From contig JAJYKO010000043.1 in assembly GCA_021788565.1 (NCBI GenBank), forward strand, positions 1 to 14,081: a stretch of DNA of 14,081 nucleotides, written 5' to 3'. The notes below the pieces were generated by a model. That model was not told where the DNA came from. It worked only from the letters and a program-made list of their open reading frames with translations, and ran no database searches. A program made the position numbers and the translations under genes. Source of the DNA: Chloroflexota bacterium (GTDB lineage Bacteria; Chloroflexota; UBA6077). Below are positions 5,179 through 11,988 of the stretch, in pieces (the first letter of the stretch is position 1; the number at the start of each line of letters is the position of its first letter).

Positions 5179-6339
5179 TTACACGGGAAGGGACAGCCAC
5201 GCAAGCTCCGCAAAGTAGCGAGCCCCGGTCAGCAGGATGTCGTCGTTGAAGTCGTAGCTGGCGTTGTGCAGCGGAATGCCGCCTCTATCTAGCGTGTCAC
5301 CGTTGCCGATGAAGACGAAGTTTCCAGGCACGACTCCAAGAAAGGCGCCGAAGTCCTCAGAGGTCATCATCGGCTCGATATTGCCGCGCACCATTTCCGC
5401 CCCCACGAGGTTGGTCGCCGCGGCCACGGCAAGTTCGACGAATTCGTCCGAGTTTACCGTTGGGGCAAATTCGTGCGTGTACTGGAACTCGCATTCGGCG
5501 CCATGGGTCCGACAGGTACCCTCGCTGATCTCGCGCATCCGTGTCTCGAGGAGGGCCTGCACTGCCGGCGAGTAGCTGCGGGTATCGCCCTTGATGAGGA
5601 CGTTGGATGGCAGCACGTTTCTGATCCCATCCGTGATGAACTCCGTGCAGGAGATCACCGCCTGCAGGCTGGGATCCAGATTGCGCGAGACGACGGTCTG
5701 CAGCGCCAGCACGATCTGGGCGCCGATGACGATGGGGTCGACGCCCATGTGGGGGCGGGCAGCGTGAGTTCCGCGCCCCTTGATGTGGATCACGAAGTTG
5801 TCTTCGCTGGCCATGATGCCGCCGGGGCGGGTGGCGATGCTGCCGGCGGGCATGCCCGGCATATTGTGAGCCCCGAAGATCGCATCCACCGGAAAGCGTT
5901 CGAACAGTCCGTCCCGCAGCATTGCTTGGGCACCCCGACCGTGCTCCTCCGCCGGCTGAAAGATGAAGCGCACGGTGCCGCTGAAGTCTCGCCGCTCGCA
6001 CAGCAGTGCGGCCGCCCCGAGGAGCATCGCCATGTGACCATCGTGGCCGCAGGCGTGCATCTTCCCGCGGGTGCGCGATGCGTGCGGCCGGCGGGGGGCG
6101 TTCTCCTCGATGTTCAGGGCGTCCATGTCGGCCCGTAGTCCGATCGCGCGATTGCCGCTGCCGGCGGTCAGGCTGGCCACCAGCCCCGTGCCGCCGATGC
6201 CTCGATGAACCTCCAGGCCAAGGTCAGTGAGCACCTGGGCAACGTAGTCGGAAGTCGCGGCCTCTTCGAAGCCAGTCTCTGGATGCTGGTGCAGATGGTG
6301 CCGCCAGCGGGCCATTTGGGCTTGCAAGTCGTTGTCCAT
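5179..6339 (-). CDS. M20D-family amidohydrolase (N-acyl amino acid/hippurate hydrolase type)
   Basis: A 386-residue di-metal amidohydrolase of peptidase family M20, subfamily D. Signatures in order are RHHLHQHPETGFEE (13-26), GLRADMDAL (67-75), HACGHDGHMAMLLGAA (95-110; Cys97, His99 and His102 are the expected metal-site residues), QPAEEHGRGA (128-137; the Glu pair is the general base and ligand), AHNMPGMPAG (157-166), GTHAARPHMGVDP (190-202), MMTSEDFGAFL (324-334) and GIPLHNASYDFND (354-366; His358 is the last ligand). Members hydrolyse N-acyl amino acids such as hippurate, acetyl amino acids or IAA conjugates. The ATG is preceded on its strand by GAGGA with a 9-base spacer. It lies downstream of, and on the same strand as, the diaminopropionate lyase and carbamoylase genes, with a 138-base gap, and may be part of their operon. 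It converges on the methyltransferase gene with only 4 bases between stops. The exact substrate is not determinable. Confidence 0.9.
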   Translation of the reverse strand: MDNDLQAQMARWRHHLHQHPETGFEEAATSDYVAQVLTDLGLEVHRGIGGTGLVASLTAGSGNRAIGLRADMDALNIEENAPRRPHASRTRGKMHACGHDGHMAMLLGAAALLCERRDFSGTVRFIFQPAEEHGRGAQAMLRDGLFERFPVDAIFGAHNMPGMPAGSIATRPGGIMASEDNFVIHIKGRGTHAARPHMGVDPIVIGAQIVLALQTVVSRNLDPSLQAVISCTEFITDGIRNVLPSNVLIKGDTRSYSPAVQALLETRMREISEGTCRTHGAECEFQYTHEFAPTVNSDEFVELAVAAATNLVGAEMVRGNIEPMMTSEDFGAFLGVVPGNFVFIGNGDTLDRGGIPLHNASYDFNDDILLTGARYFAELAWLSLPV

Positions 6340-6424
6340 GATGCTAAATCCTCGTGGTGATTTGGTTCTCGATCTATCTGCCGGTCTCGTCTAGTTGGCC
6401 TTGACTCCTTGTGATGCGACATGG

Positions 6425-6446
6425 CGATTTCGACATCCTGAAATCG
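6425..6446 (-). other. Small hairpin in the leader before the M20D gene
   Basis: CGATTTC (6425-6431) and GAAATCG (6440-6446) are exact reverse complements separated by 8 bases. It lies in the 138-base gap between the lyase and the amidohydrolase, about 90 bases before the latter's start. It could be an operator dyad or an mRNA hairpin; no clear promoter was recognised beside it. Confidence 0.35.
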
Positions 6447-6457
6447 AGAGACGTATA

Positions 6458-6477
6458 GGGCGGCTCGCGAGCCGCCC
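6458..6477. repeat. 20-bp perfect GC-rich palindrome abutting the lyase stop codon
   Basis: GGGCGGCTCGCGAGCCGCCC reads the same on both strands and directly touches the stop codon of the diaminopropionate lyase (its TAG is 6478-6480 on the - strand). On the - strand the context TGTAGGGG...CCCTATA looks like a dispersed repeat whose edge supplies the stop codon. No T-tract follows, so it is more likely a repeat or 3'-end stabilising hairpin than a terminator. Confidence 0.7.
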
Positions 6478-7719
6478 CTACAAGCCGTAACCACCATGTC
6501 GCAGGGCGAGCCACGCTGCCTGTCGCTTCTGGACGTCTGCGGCTGATTCAGCGACCAGGTCCAGGTAAACCGAGGGGGCGGTCGCCCCTTCCGTATTGAT
6601 TAGCAGCACACGAGAACTGCTGCCCAGTCCCACCGCCTTTGCCATCCGGACATCCCGACTCAGCACGGTGAGCCCAGCCAGGCCCGCGGCGCCGAATTCT
6701 CCTGCCACGACCGGCACATCCCGCACGCTGCCCGCGGCCAGCGTCCGCATCGCGCTGACCGCATCGTGGTCGGCGATGGTCAGAAAATCGTCTATGCACA
6801 GTTGGAGGAACTTCCAGGCGAGGGGCGACGCCTCCCCGCAGGCAAGGCCCGCCATCACCGAGTCGACCGAGCCCGTTGCTCGCGCGGGCCGTCCTTCGAT
6901 CGCGCTCTGGAGGAGGCAGTCGGCCTGCTGTGGCTCGACTACGATGAAGCGCGGTCGATTCCGGCCGTGGAACTCCCAGAGGTAGCTCGCCACGCCGGCA
7001 GCCAGACCGCCGACCCCGCCCTGCAAGATGACGTGGGTAAACGCCGGCTGATCGGGCAGGCTCCCCGTCTGCTCGATGACCTCGGCGGCAATGGCACCGT
7101 ATCCCTGCATCACGTCGCAGGGGATCTCCTCGTAGCCCTCGTACGAGGTGTCCGAAACCACGTGCCAGCCGTTGGCGGCGGCCAATCGTGCGGTCTCTTC
7201 GACCGATGCGTCGTAGTCGCCTGCGCTCCGAACGATTTGTGCGCCGTATGCGGCGATCGCCTGCTCGCGTTCGGCGCTGACCCCCGAGTGCAGCACGATG
7301 ACGCAGCGGCATCCCAGACTTCGTGCCGCCGCTGCCAGCGCCCGACCGTGATTCCCGTCTGTGGCGCTGATCACGGTGAGACCGGACACCAGGTCCCGAT
7401 AGTCTCCACGAAGCAACGTCGCCGAGTCGAGCCGGTGCTCCGGGAGCAGTCGCTGAACCAGCCGAACCAGCGCGATAGGTGCTCCGAGCGCCTTGAAGCT
7501 CCCGAGCTCGGAACGTACCGATTCGTCCTTTACGCTGACGCGATCGACGTTCAGCTGTGCAGCGGTGTCTGGCAGGTCCGACAGTGGGGTGGCGCTCGGG
7601 TTAAGAAGGCTCCAGTGGGACAGCCACCTTCGGCTTTCGTTAGCTGCCTCGATACTCAGAATTTTCCTGAGATGGGCAGGGTACGCGCCGCGGGACGCGC
7701 GAAGGTTGCCGATCAGCAT
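6478..7719 (-). CDS. dpaL: Diaminopropionate ammonia-lyase-like PLP enzyme
   Basis: A 413-residue fold-type II PLP enzyme. It resembles 2,3-diaminopropionate ammonia-lyase (YgeX/DpaL), which converts diaminopropionate to pyruvate and two ammonia in the cytoplasm. Visible motifs: VKDESVRSELGSFKALGAP (63-81), where Lys76 should hold PLP; SATDGNHGRALA (118-129), where Asp121 matches the catalytic Asp120 of the E. coli enzyme; SDTSYEGYEEIP (189-200); QGGVGGLAAGVA (233-244), which binds phosphate; and SVMAGLACGEASPLAWKFL (287-305), typical of this subfamily rather than threonine dehydratase. The start at 7719 is chosen because it overlaps the upstream gene's stop as ATGCTGA, a translational-coupling arrangement; a longer version would overlap by over 50 bases. 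Length fits the family (about 400). Threonine/serine deaminase activity cannot be excluded, but the motif set favours DpaL. Confidence 0.85.
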   Translation of the reverse strand: MLIGNLRASRGAYPAHLRKILSIEAANESRRWLSHWSLLNPSATPLSDLPDTAAQLNVDRVSVKDESVRSELGSFKALGAPIALVRLVQRLLPEHRLDSATLLRGDYRDLVSGLTVISATDGNHGRALAAAARSLGCRCVIVLHSGVSAEREQAIAAYGAQIVRSAGDYDASVEETARLAAANGWHVVSDTSYEGYEEIPCDVMQGYGAIAAEVIEQTGSLPDQPAFTHVILQGGVGGLAAGVASYLWEFHGRNRPRFIVVEPQQADCLLQSAIEGRPARATGSVDSVMAGLACGEASPLAWKFLQLCIDDFLTIADHDAVSAMRTLAAGSVRDVPVVAGEFGAAGLAGLTVLSRDVRMAKAVGLGSSSRVLLINTEGATAPSVYLDLVAESAADVQKRQAAWLALRHGGYGL

Positions 7720-8963
7720 GTCGATAGCATTCCCTTCACGACGTCCAGCAGTACTTCGGCACCGCATATCAGTTGATCGTCGTCGGTGTGTTCCTTAGGA
7801 TCGTGGCTGAGACCGCCACGGCTTGGAACGAAGATCATCGCCGCGGGAGCGATCCTGGCGATCATCTGCGCGTCCTGGCCGGCGCCTGAGGTCATGCGGC
7901 GGTGAGTGAAGCCGAGGCGCGCGGCGGACGCTTCGATCGCACCGACCAATACGGCGTCGAAGGTGACGGGCTCGAAGCGCACCAAACGCTCCGTGCTGAT
8001 GGTCACGCCTTCCTGCTGTGCCACTTTCGCCAGAAACCCGGCGAGCTGCTTCTCGGCCGACTTCAGCCGCGACTCGTCGGGGTCGCGCAGGTCTACCGTG
8101 AACACAGCCTTGCGGGGGATCACGTTGATCGCGTCGGGCTCGAGGCGCAGCGAGCCGACGGTTGCCAGGGTGGTGCCGCTGGATAGGGCCAGGTCGCGCA
8201 GGAAGTTCACGATCGCCGCCGCTGCCCAACCGGCGTCGTGGCGCAGATGCATGGGCGTGGTGCCGGCGTGGTTGGAGCTGCCCTGCACCGTGATTCGCTG
8301 CCACGAAATGCCCTGAAGGTCCTGCACCACGCCGATCAGAGCGTCTTCGGCTTCGAGGATGGGACCTTGCTCGATATGCAGCTCAAGGTACCCGTCGGGC
8401 ACGATGGCCCCCGGAGTCATGTCCCCAGCGTAGCCGATACGGGCTAGCTCGCCGCCGAGGCGTGTGCCGTCGATGCCGATCGTTTCGAGCGCCTGCTTCA
8501 CAGAGAGCCCGCCGGCGTAAACGAGCGACCCCATCATGTCCGGCTGATAGCGCACGCCCTCTTCATTGGTGAACGCTGCGACGGTGATGGAGCGCGACGG
8601 CAGCCTGCCGGCGTCGCGAAAGGCACGCACCACAGCCAGTCCGGCCAGCACACCGTAGCAGCCGTCCAGCATCCCCGCGTTCTTCACGGTATCTATGTGT
8701 GATCCCAGCATGATCGGATGCTGGCTGCCGTCGTCTGTCTCGGAACGTAATGTTCCGAAGATATTGCCGATTCGGTCGATGCGCACCTCCAGATCGAGTT
8801 CGCGCATCCAGGCGATCAGCTGATCCCTGGCGGTCTTGTCTTCATCGCTCAGTGCTAGGCGGGTACGGCCGGCGCTCTCACGATCGCGGCCAATCTCGCC
8901 TAGCTGCCGCAGCTGTTCTAACAACGATTCGGCACTCAGACGCAAGTTTTCGAGGTAGGTCAT
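7713..8963 (-). CDS. M20 Zn-dependent N-carbamoyl-amino-acid hydrolase (AllC/HyuC type)
   Basis: A 416-residue amidase of the hydantoinase/carbamoylase family (M20). It should remove carbamoyl groups from N-carbamoyl amino acids or ureido acids, releasing CO2 and ammonia. Motifs: MLGSHIDTVKNAGMLDGCYGV (His89 and Asp100 as metal ligands), FTNEEGVRY (131-139; the Glu pair), ELHIEQGP (194-201; His196), SSNHAGTTPM (229-238; substrate and dimer interface), SGAGQDAQMI (359-368) and GLSHDPKEHT (384-393; His387). The ATG at 8963 is chosen for AGGAG 8 bases upstream on the - strand; a 15-residue longer version lacks such a site. It is the first gene of the operon, and its stop overlaps the start of the diaminopropionate lyase. 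Relatives include L-carbamoylase, allantoate amidohydrolase and beta-ureidopropionase, and the sequence alone does not pick among them. Confidence 0.88.
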   Translation of the reverse strand: MTYLENLRLSAESLLEQLRQLGEIGRDRESAGRTRLALSDEDKTARDQLIAWMRELDLEVRIDRIGNIFGTLRSETDDGSQHPIMLGSHIDTVKNAGMLDGCYGVLAGLAVVRAFRDAGRLPSRSITVAAFTNEEGVRYQPDMMGSLVYAGGLSVKQALETIGIDGTRLGGELARIGYAGDMTPGAIVPDGYLELHIEQGPILEAEDALIGVVQDLQGISWQRITVQGSSNHAGTTPMHLRHDAGWAAAAIVNFLRDLALSSGTTLATVGSLRLEPDAINVIPRKAVFTVDLRDPDESRLKSAEKQLAGFLAKVAQQEGVTISTERLVRFEPVTFDAVLVGAIEASAARLGFTHRRMTSGAGQDAQMIARIAPAAMIFVPSRGGLSHDPKEHTDDDQLICGAEVLLDVVKGMLSTC

Positions 8964-9008
8964 CGGGTATCTCCTGGAGCCGGCAGGAGTGTCGCAAAAT
9001 GACCTCAC

Positions 9009-9376
9009 GCCCTAGCGGCAATTCACGAGTCGATGATACTTCCCGCAATGGTATATTCCGGCCTGATTCTGGGTCAACCTTTGCGCCGCTGTTTTGGTGT
9101 GGTGGCTGGCGGGCGAGACGGCGTGTTAATTGCTTTTCCACCAAGGCGTGGATCCGGCGCAAAGTGCTGAGCTGCTTCTCGATTTACTCGCGGCGATGGC
9201 GGTTCTCTCAGCCGCCGCTCGCCGGCGCGTGAACGAGGCTGCTCTAGCGAGGCAGAACGATTCGCTCCGGTAACCTGTGGATGGTGGATTGCACCGGCTG
9301 GGGCGCGAGGGGACAGTGGCGATCCTGCAGTCAGGCATTCCACGGTAGAAGTCAGATCAGCTGTGCTCCGAGGCGG
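9009..9376. other. Gene-poor stretch between two - strand genes
   Basis: No convincing gene is seen. The stretch holds the probable promoter of the carbamoylase operon at its left end. A short + strand frame (9130-9273) would encode a helical, Ala/Leu/Arg-rich 47-residue peptide (SAELLLDLLAAMAVLS is its core) from a TTG or GTG with no good ribosome binding site. It could be a decayed gene remnant. The - strand frames here are Pro/Arg-rich and look non-coding. No terminator was recognised after the lipoprotein gene, which ends at 9377. Confidence 0.5.
9050..9077 (-). promoter_or_regulatory. Candidate promoter of the carbamoylase operon
   Basis: On the - strand, TTGACC (9077-9072) and TATACC (9055-9050) are separated by 16 bases. 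Transcription would start near 9043, giving a leader of about 80 bases before the ATG at 8963. The -35 box matches the consensus at five of six positions and the -10 box at four of six. Confidence 0.45.
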
Positions 9377-10735
9377 TCAGTAGCGGGACCGGGAACGGCC
9401 CCTCCGCACTGGCGTAGACGCGGAGCGGCTCACGGTGAAACCCTGACCATCGGGCGTGAGGACGGACGGTGTCACGACGGCGCTTCCCCTGGAGGCGGCC
9501 ATGGTGATGGGTTTCGCGCCAGACTCGGCGATGGTCACGCTCTTGCCATTCTTGATGGCCGAGCCGCCGCTGAACTGAACGGTCCCGAAGTCGTCTATGG
9601 GCAGCACCCTGCGGCCAGCGCTCGGCGCCTCTTCTATCCACTCGGCCGACGATCGCGAGGACCTGTACTGCACGGTCGTCTTGTAGTTCTCTCCCGTGGT
9701 GTTGTTATTGATCTCAATCGCCCACCTGTTGGAGGAGCCCTGCTCAGTTATCGAGCCCGTCACCGAGTCGCCGGGTTTCACGGTAAACGGCACCTGTCGA
9801 GCGGTTTGAGGTAGGGTCTCGACCCAGGCCTCGTAGCCGACCTGGCCCGAGCCTGTGGTAGTCTCCATGGTGCCCGCCTGGATTAGATCTCGGCTATCAA
9901 CGCCGCCGATTCCCACCCAGCTCGCCCCACTGCTGAGGCCGCTGGAACTCCGCAGCACCGGCACCGTCCAGCTGCCCTTCACCTGCGTGTAGACCCCTGA
10001 GGTTGCGGCGTATCCGGACCAGTTGGTCGAGGTGTCCGTCCCGCTGGCGGGTTGGCCAGGGGAGGATGGGGCAGGCGTGAAGGGTGAGCTCGGCGCTATC
10101 TGCCCTGAGGGGTCTGCGGTTGACGCCCCACCGGACGAAGTCGTAGATGTGCCGGGGTTGTCATCGGTGTGGATCTTCCAGCTATTACCTTTTTTGACGA
10201 GGGTGTAGTCGTTCCGCTCCCTGCTCTGGTCGGTCGAGCCGTCGCTGTAGTCGGTGCGCCAGGTCTCGAAGGTTGTCGCGTGGGCGGTCGTCGCGTTTGT
10301 AACGCTGACGTCTCCCCATTCGGTCTTGATCAGTCTGATGGAGGCTACCCCTCCCTGTGCCATGTTGCTGTTGATCTGGACTAGTTCCTGATAGTAGGCG
10401 CTGGTGGCAGTATCCTTCATGATGGACGGATCGTTCTTCGCGAAAGCTTCCGATTGCTCCTGGTTGGCCTTCTGGATGACAGCCTCGACGGCGTGAGCCT
10501 CGGGATCGCTCGGTTCAGCCGATGAGGTGCGAGCGGGCGTTGGAGACACGGCGGCCCCGGGGGCCGGCTTTGCCACCGCTCTTGGTGTCGCAGACGCAGA
10601 TGGTCCTGCCGCATGCGCGGACGGGGGACTTGGGGCGGCTGACGTCGAAGGGCGAGTAGGCCCAACGCCGATCGAGCAGCCGGTGAGCGCGAGCGCGGCG
10701 AAAAGTACGAGCGCTAAGGTGAGTGAAGAGCGCAT
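9377..10735 (-). CDS. Secreted lipoprotein with NTF2-like domain and G1 (eqolisin) glutamic peptidase domain
   Basis: The product has 452 residues. The N-terminus MRSSLTLALVLFAALALTGCS is a lipoprotein signal with lipobox LTGC (Cys20), so the protein is exported and lipid-anchored. Residues 23-78 are a Pro/Ala/Ser-rich linker. About 79-195 look like an NTF2/SnoaL-like domain (VIQKANQEQSEAFAKNDP...SWKIHTDD). A second Ser/Thr/Gly/Pro linker follows. From about 237 to the end is a G1 peptidase domain: NWSGYA (238-243), SWVGIGGVDSRDLIQAGT (272-289; Gln286 as candidate catalytic Gln), YEAWVETLP (301-309) and SSAEWIEEAPS (362-372; Glu365 or Glu368 as candidate catalytic Glu). G1 enzymes are acid-active glutamic endopeptidases, best known from fungi but present in bacteria. 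ATG at 10735 has GGGAGA upstream; a TTG two codons earlier is less likely. The gene stands alone, and its physiological substrate is unknown. Confidence 0.82.
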   Translation of the reverse strand: MRSSLTLALVLFAALALTGCSIGVGPTRPSTSAAPSPPSAHAAGPSASATPRAVAKPAPGAAVSPTPARTSSAEPSDPEAHAVEAVIQKANQEQSEAFAKNDPSIMKDTATSAYYQELVQINSNMAQGGVASIRLIKTEWGDVSVTNATTAHATTFETWRTDYSDGSTDQSRERNDYTLVKKGNSWKIHTDDNPGTSTTSSGGASTADPSGQIAPSSPFTPAPSSPGQPASGTDTSTNWSGYAATSGVYTQVKGSWTVPVLRSSSGLSSGASWVGIGGVDSRDLIQAGTMETTTGSGQVGYEAWVETLPQTARQVPFTVKPGDSVTGSITEQGSSNRWAIEINNNTTGENYKTTVQYRSSRSSAEWIEEAPSAGRRVLPIDDFGTVQFSGGSAIKNGKSVTIAESGAKPITMAASRGSAVVTPSVLTPDGQGFTVSRSASTPVRRGRSRSRY

Positions 10736-10801
10736 GGACAAGAGTCTCCCGCGGCCTGCGCCATCGTGATCACAAACTCCTGGCGCCTGATTAGCCTAAC
10801 G

Positions 10802-10833
10802 ATCATACCAGCCGAATGTTAAACCAGTGTCAA
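10802..10833 (-). promoter_or_regulatory. Candidate promoter of the lipoprotein gene
   Basis: On the - strand, TATGAT (10807-10802) is preceded by TGG, forming an extended -10 (TGnTATGAT). A perfect TTGACA lies at 10833-10828, but the spacing is 20 bases, longer than usual. The extended -10 could compensate. The start would be near 10795, giving a leader of about 60 bases. Confidence 0.4.
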
Positions 10834-11048
10834 ATCGAAGGCATGTCTCCTGAATTGGCATCGTGTTGAAGATGCTTCGGGGTGGGGCTGAGCGAATGCC
10901 CGAGACAGGTGGTCGACAGGCAGGATACAAAGACCATGGGACAGTGGACGTTGGTTAGCCAGAGGAGCTTCCCGATCTGGCGGATTTCCCGCGGGATCGT
11001 CACCCGCAGAGGCCGCGTAGCCACAATCTGCAACAAGGCCTGAAGTTT

Positions 11049-11068
11049 CCCGCATCTCTTGATGCGGG
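11049..11068. other. Perfect short hairpin upstream of the HAD gene
   Basis: CCCGCATC (11049-11056) and GATGCGGG (11061-11068) are exact reverse complements around a TCTT loop. No T-tract lies on either strand. It sits about 85 bases before the HAD phosphatase start and could be a leader hairpin, an operator or a repeat remnant. Confidence 0.4.
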
Positions 11069-11151
11069 CAAATGCCCCGGTGACAGCTGCGTTTGTGATA
11101 TAACCCCCTGATGCAGGCCATGAGGTCGATCTTATAACTGAGGAGTTGGCT

Positions 11152-11988
11152 TTGGAGAACCGGCGTGATCCCGGGCGGGGACGGATGCCGTGGGTTTTCA
11201 CTGACGTGGACTGGACCTTGATTCCCCCGAGGAGAGAGATATCCAAGCGGAATGCCGACGCGATTTCGGCGTACACACGGGCGGGAGGCCGGGTGAGCCT
11301 GGCCTCAGGCAGACACCACCTGGCTCTCCGGTCCCTCGTGTCTGCCCTGGGTCTGGAGTGCCCTCAGATCGCGGGCAACGGTTCGGTGGTTTTCGACAGC
11401 CGGGGAGAGCGACTACTAGCCGGCATAGCGGACCGCGGCCCTGAGGCTGAAGGACGACTTCGAGCCTCCCGAATACCGTACGTTCTCTATACTGTTCGTG
11501 GACTCTTTCTCCAGTCGTCAGACGTGACGGACGACCACCTCGCCCTGCTGGTAGCCGTCTTCCACGACTATCGGCCCGCGCGGTCGGCCCCCACGGATCC
11601 AGAGAAGCTCTTCAAGATCCTGACATTTATCGATTCAACGGACCTCGAGCGCGACCGAGCGGTCAGGGAGATTGGTGCTGCCTCTGGACTCAAGGCAGAG
11701 CGCACCGGACCTTCTTTCCTCGAGTTGATTTCTCCGGAGGCGGGCAAAGGCCGAGCTATTCAGCGCATCCTGGCTGAAGACCACTGGCCCGCGGAGCAGG
11801 CAGCCGCGGTGGGGGACAGCCAGAACGACATCTCGATGTTGCGGGTTGTGGGCATACCGGCCGCGGTTGGCAATGCCGGCCCCGAGGTGAAGCGGGCGGC
11901 GACAAGGTTACTGCCGCCGTGCGACGAGGACGGCTTCGCTGTGTTGCTAGAGGAGTTCCTGGCCACATGTCAGGTCAGCCAGCCGTGA
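11152..11988 (+). CDS. Cof-type (HAD-IIB) sugar-phosphate phosphatase
   Basis: A 278-residue HAD-superfamily hydrolase of the Cof/subfamily IIB type. Motif I is FTDVDWTL (Asp18 nucleophile, Asp20, Thr22; the usual Gly of DxDGT is Trp). Motif II is SLASGRHH (Ser52), followed by IAGNGSVVFD, the NGA-like segment typical of Cof proteins. Motif III is GKGRAIQ (Lys199). Motif IV is AVGDSQNDISML (Gly221-Asp226, with Asp222 and Asp226 as Mg ligands), followed by VVGIPAAVGNA. Such enzymes dephosphorylate sugar phosphates, FMN or similar small molecules in the cytosol. The TTG at 11152 is chosen for GAGGAG 6 bases upstream; the TTG at 11146 touches that site. An ATG at 11185 (MPWVFTDVDWT) is a credible shorter start closer to family length. 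No neighbour indicates the substrate. Confidence 0.88.
   Translation: MENRRDPGRGRMPWVFTDVDWTLIPPRREISKRNADAISAYTRAGGRVSLASGRHHLALRSLVSALGLECPQIAGNGSVVFDSRGERLLAGIADRGPEAEGRLRASRIPYVLYTVRGLFLQSSDVTDDHLALLVAVFHDYRPARSAPTDPEKLFKILTFIDSTDLERDRAVREIGAASGLKAERTGPSFLELISPEAGKGRAIQRILAEDHWPAEQAAAVGDSQNDISMLRVVGIPAAVGNAGPEVKRAATRLLPPCDEDGFAVLLEEFLATCQVSQP

Larger units (their letters stand above)
10742..11151. other. Gene-poor stretch between divergent genes
   Basis: No confident gene. The left part holds the probable promoter of the lipoprotein gene. A perfect 8-bp hairpin lies at 11049-11068. A - strand frame open from about 11276 down to 10830 has fairly high GC at third positions between about 10900 and 11060 and encodes a stretch such as VTIPREIRQIGKLLWLTN. 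It lacks a plausible start with a ribosome binding site, overlaps the HAD gene, and matches no family that I recognise. It may be a decayed gene, but this is unproven. Confidence 0.4.

Noticed and set aside
5473..6138. Long + strand frame opposite the M20D hydrolase
   Set aside because: It mirrors a gene with all M20 motifs. The composition is that of an antisense shadow, with no ribosome binding site.
6458..6477. Palindrome after the lyase as an intrinsic terminator
   Set aside because: No T-tract follows on either strand, so it is listed as a repeat or stabilising hairpin instead.
6766..7776. 336-codon + strand frame opposite the diaminopropionate lyase
   Set aside because: The opposite strand carries the complete PLP enzyme with catalytic Lys76 and Asp121. 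This frame has no family features.
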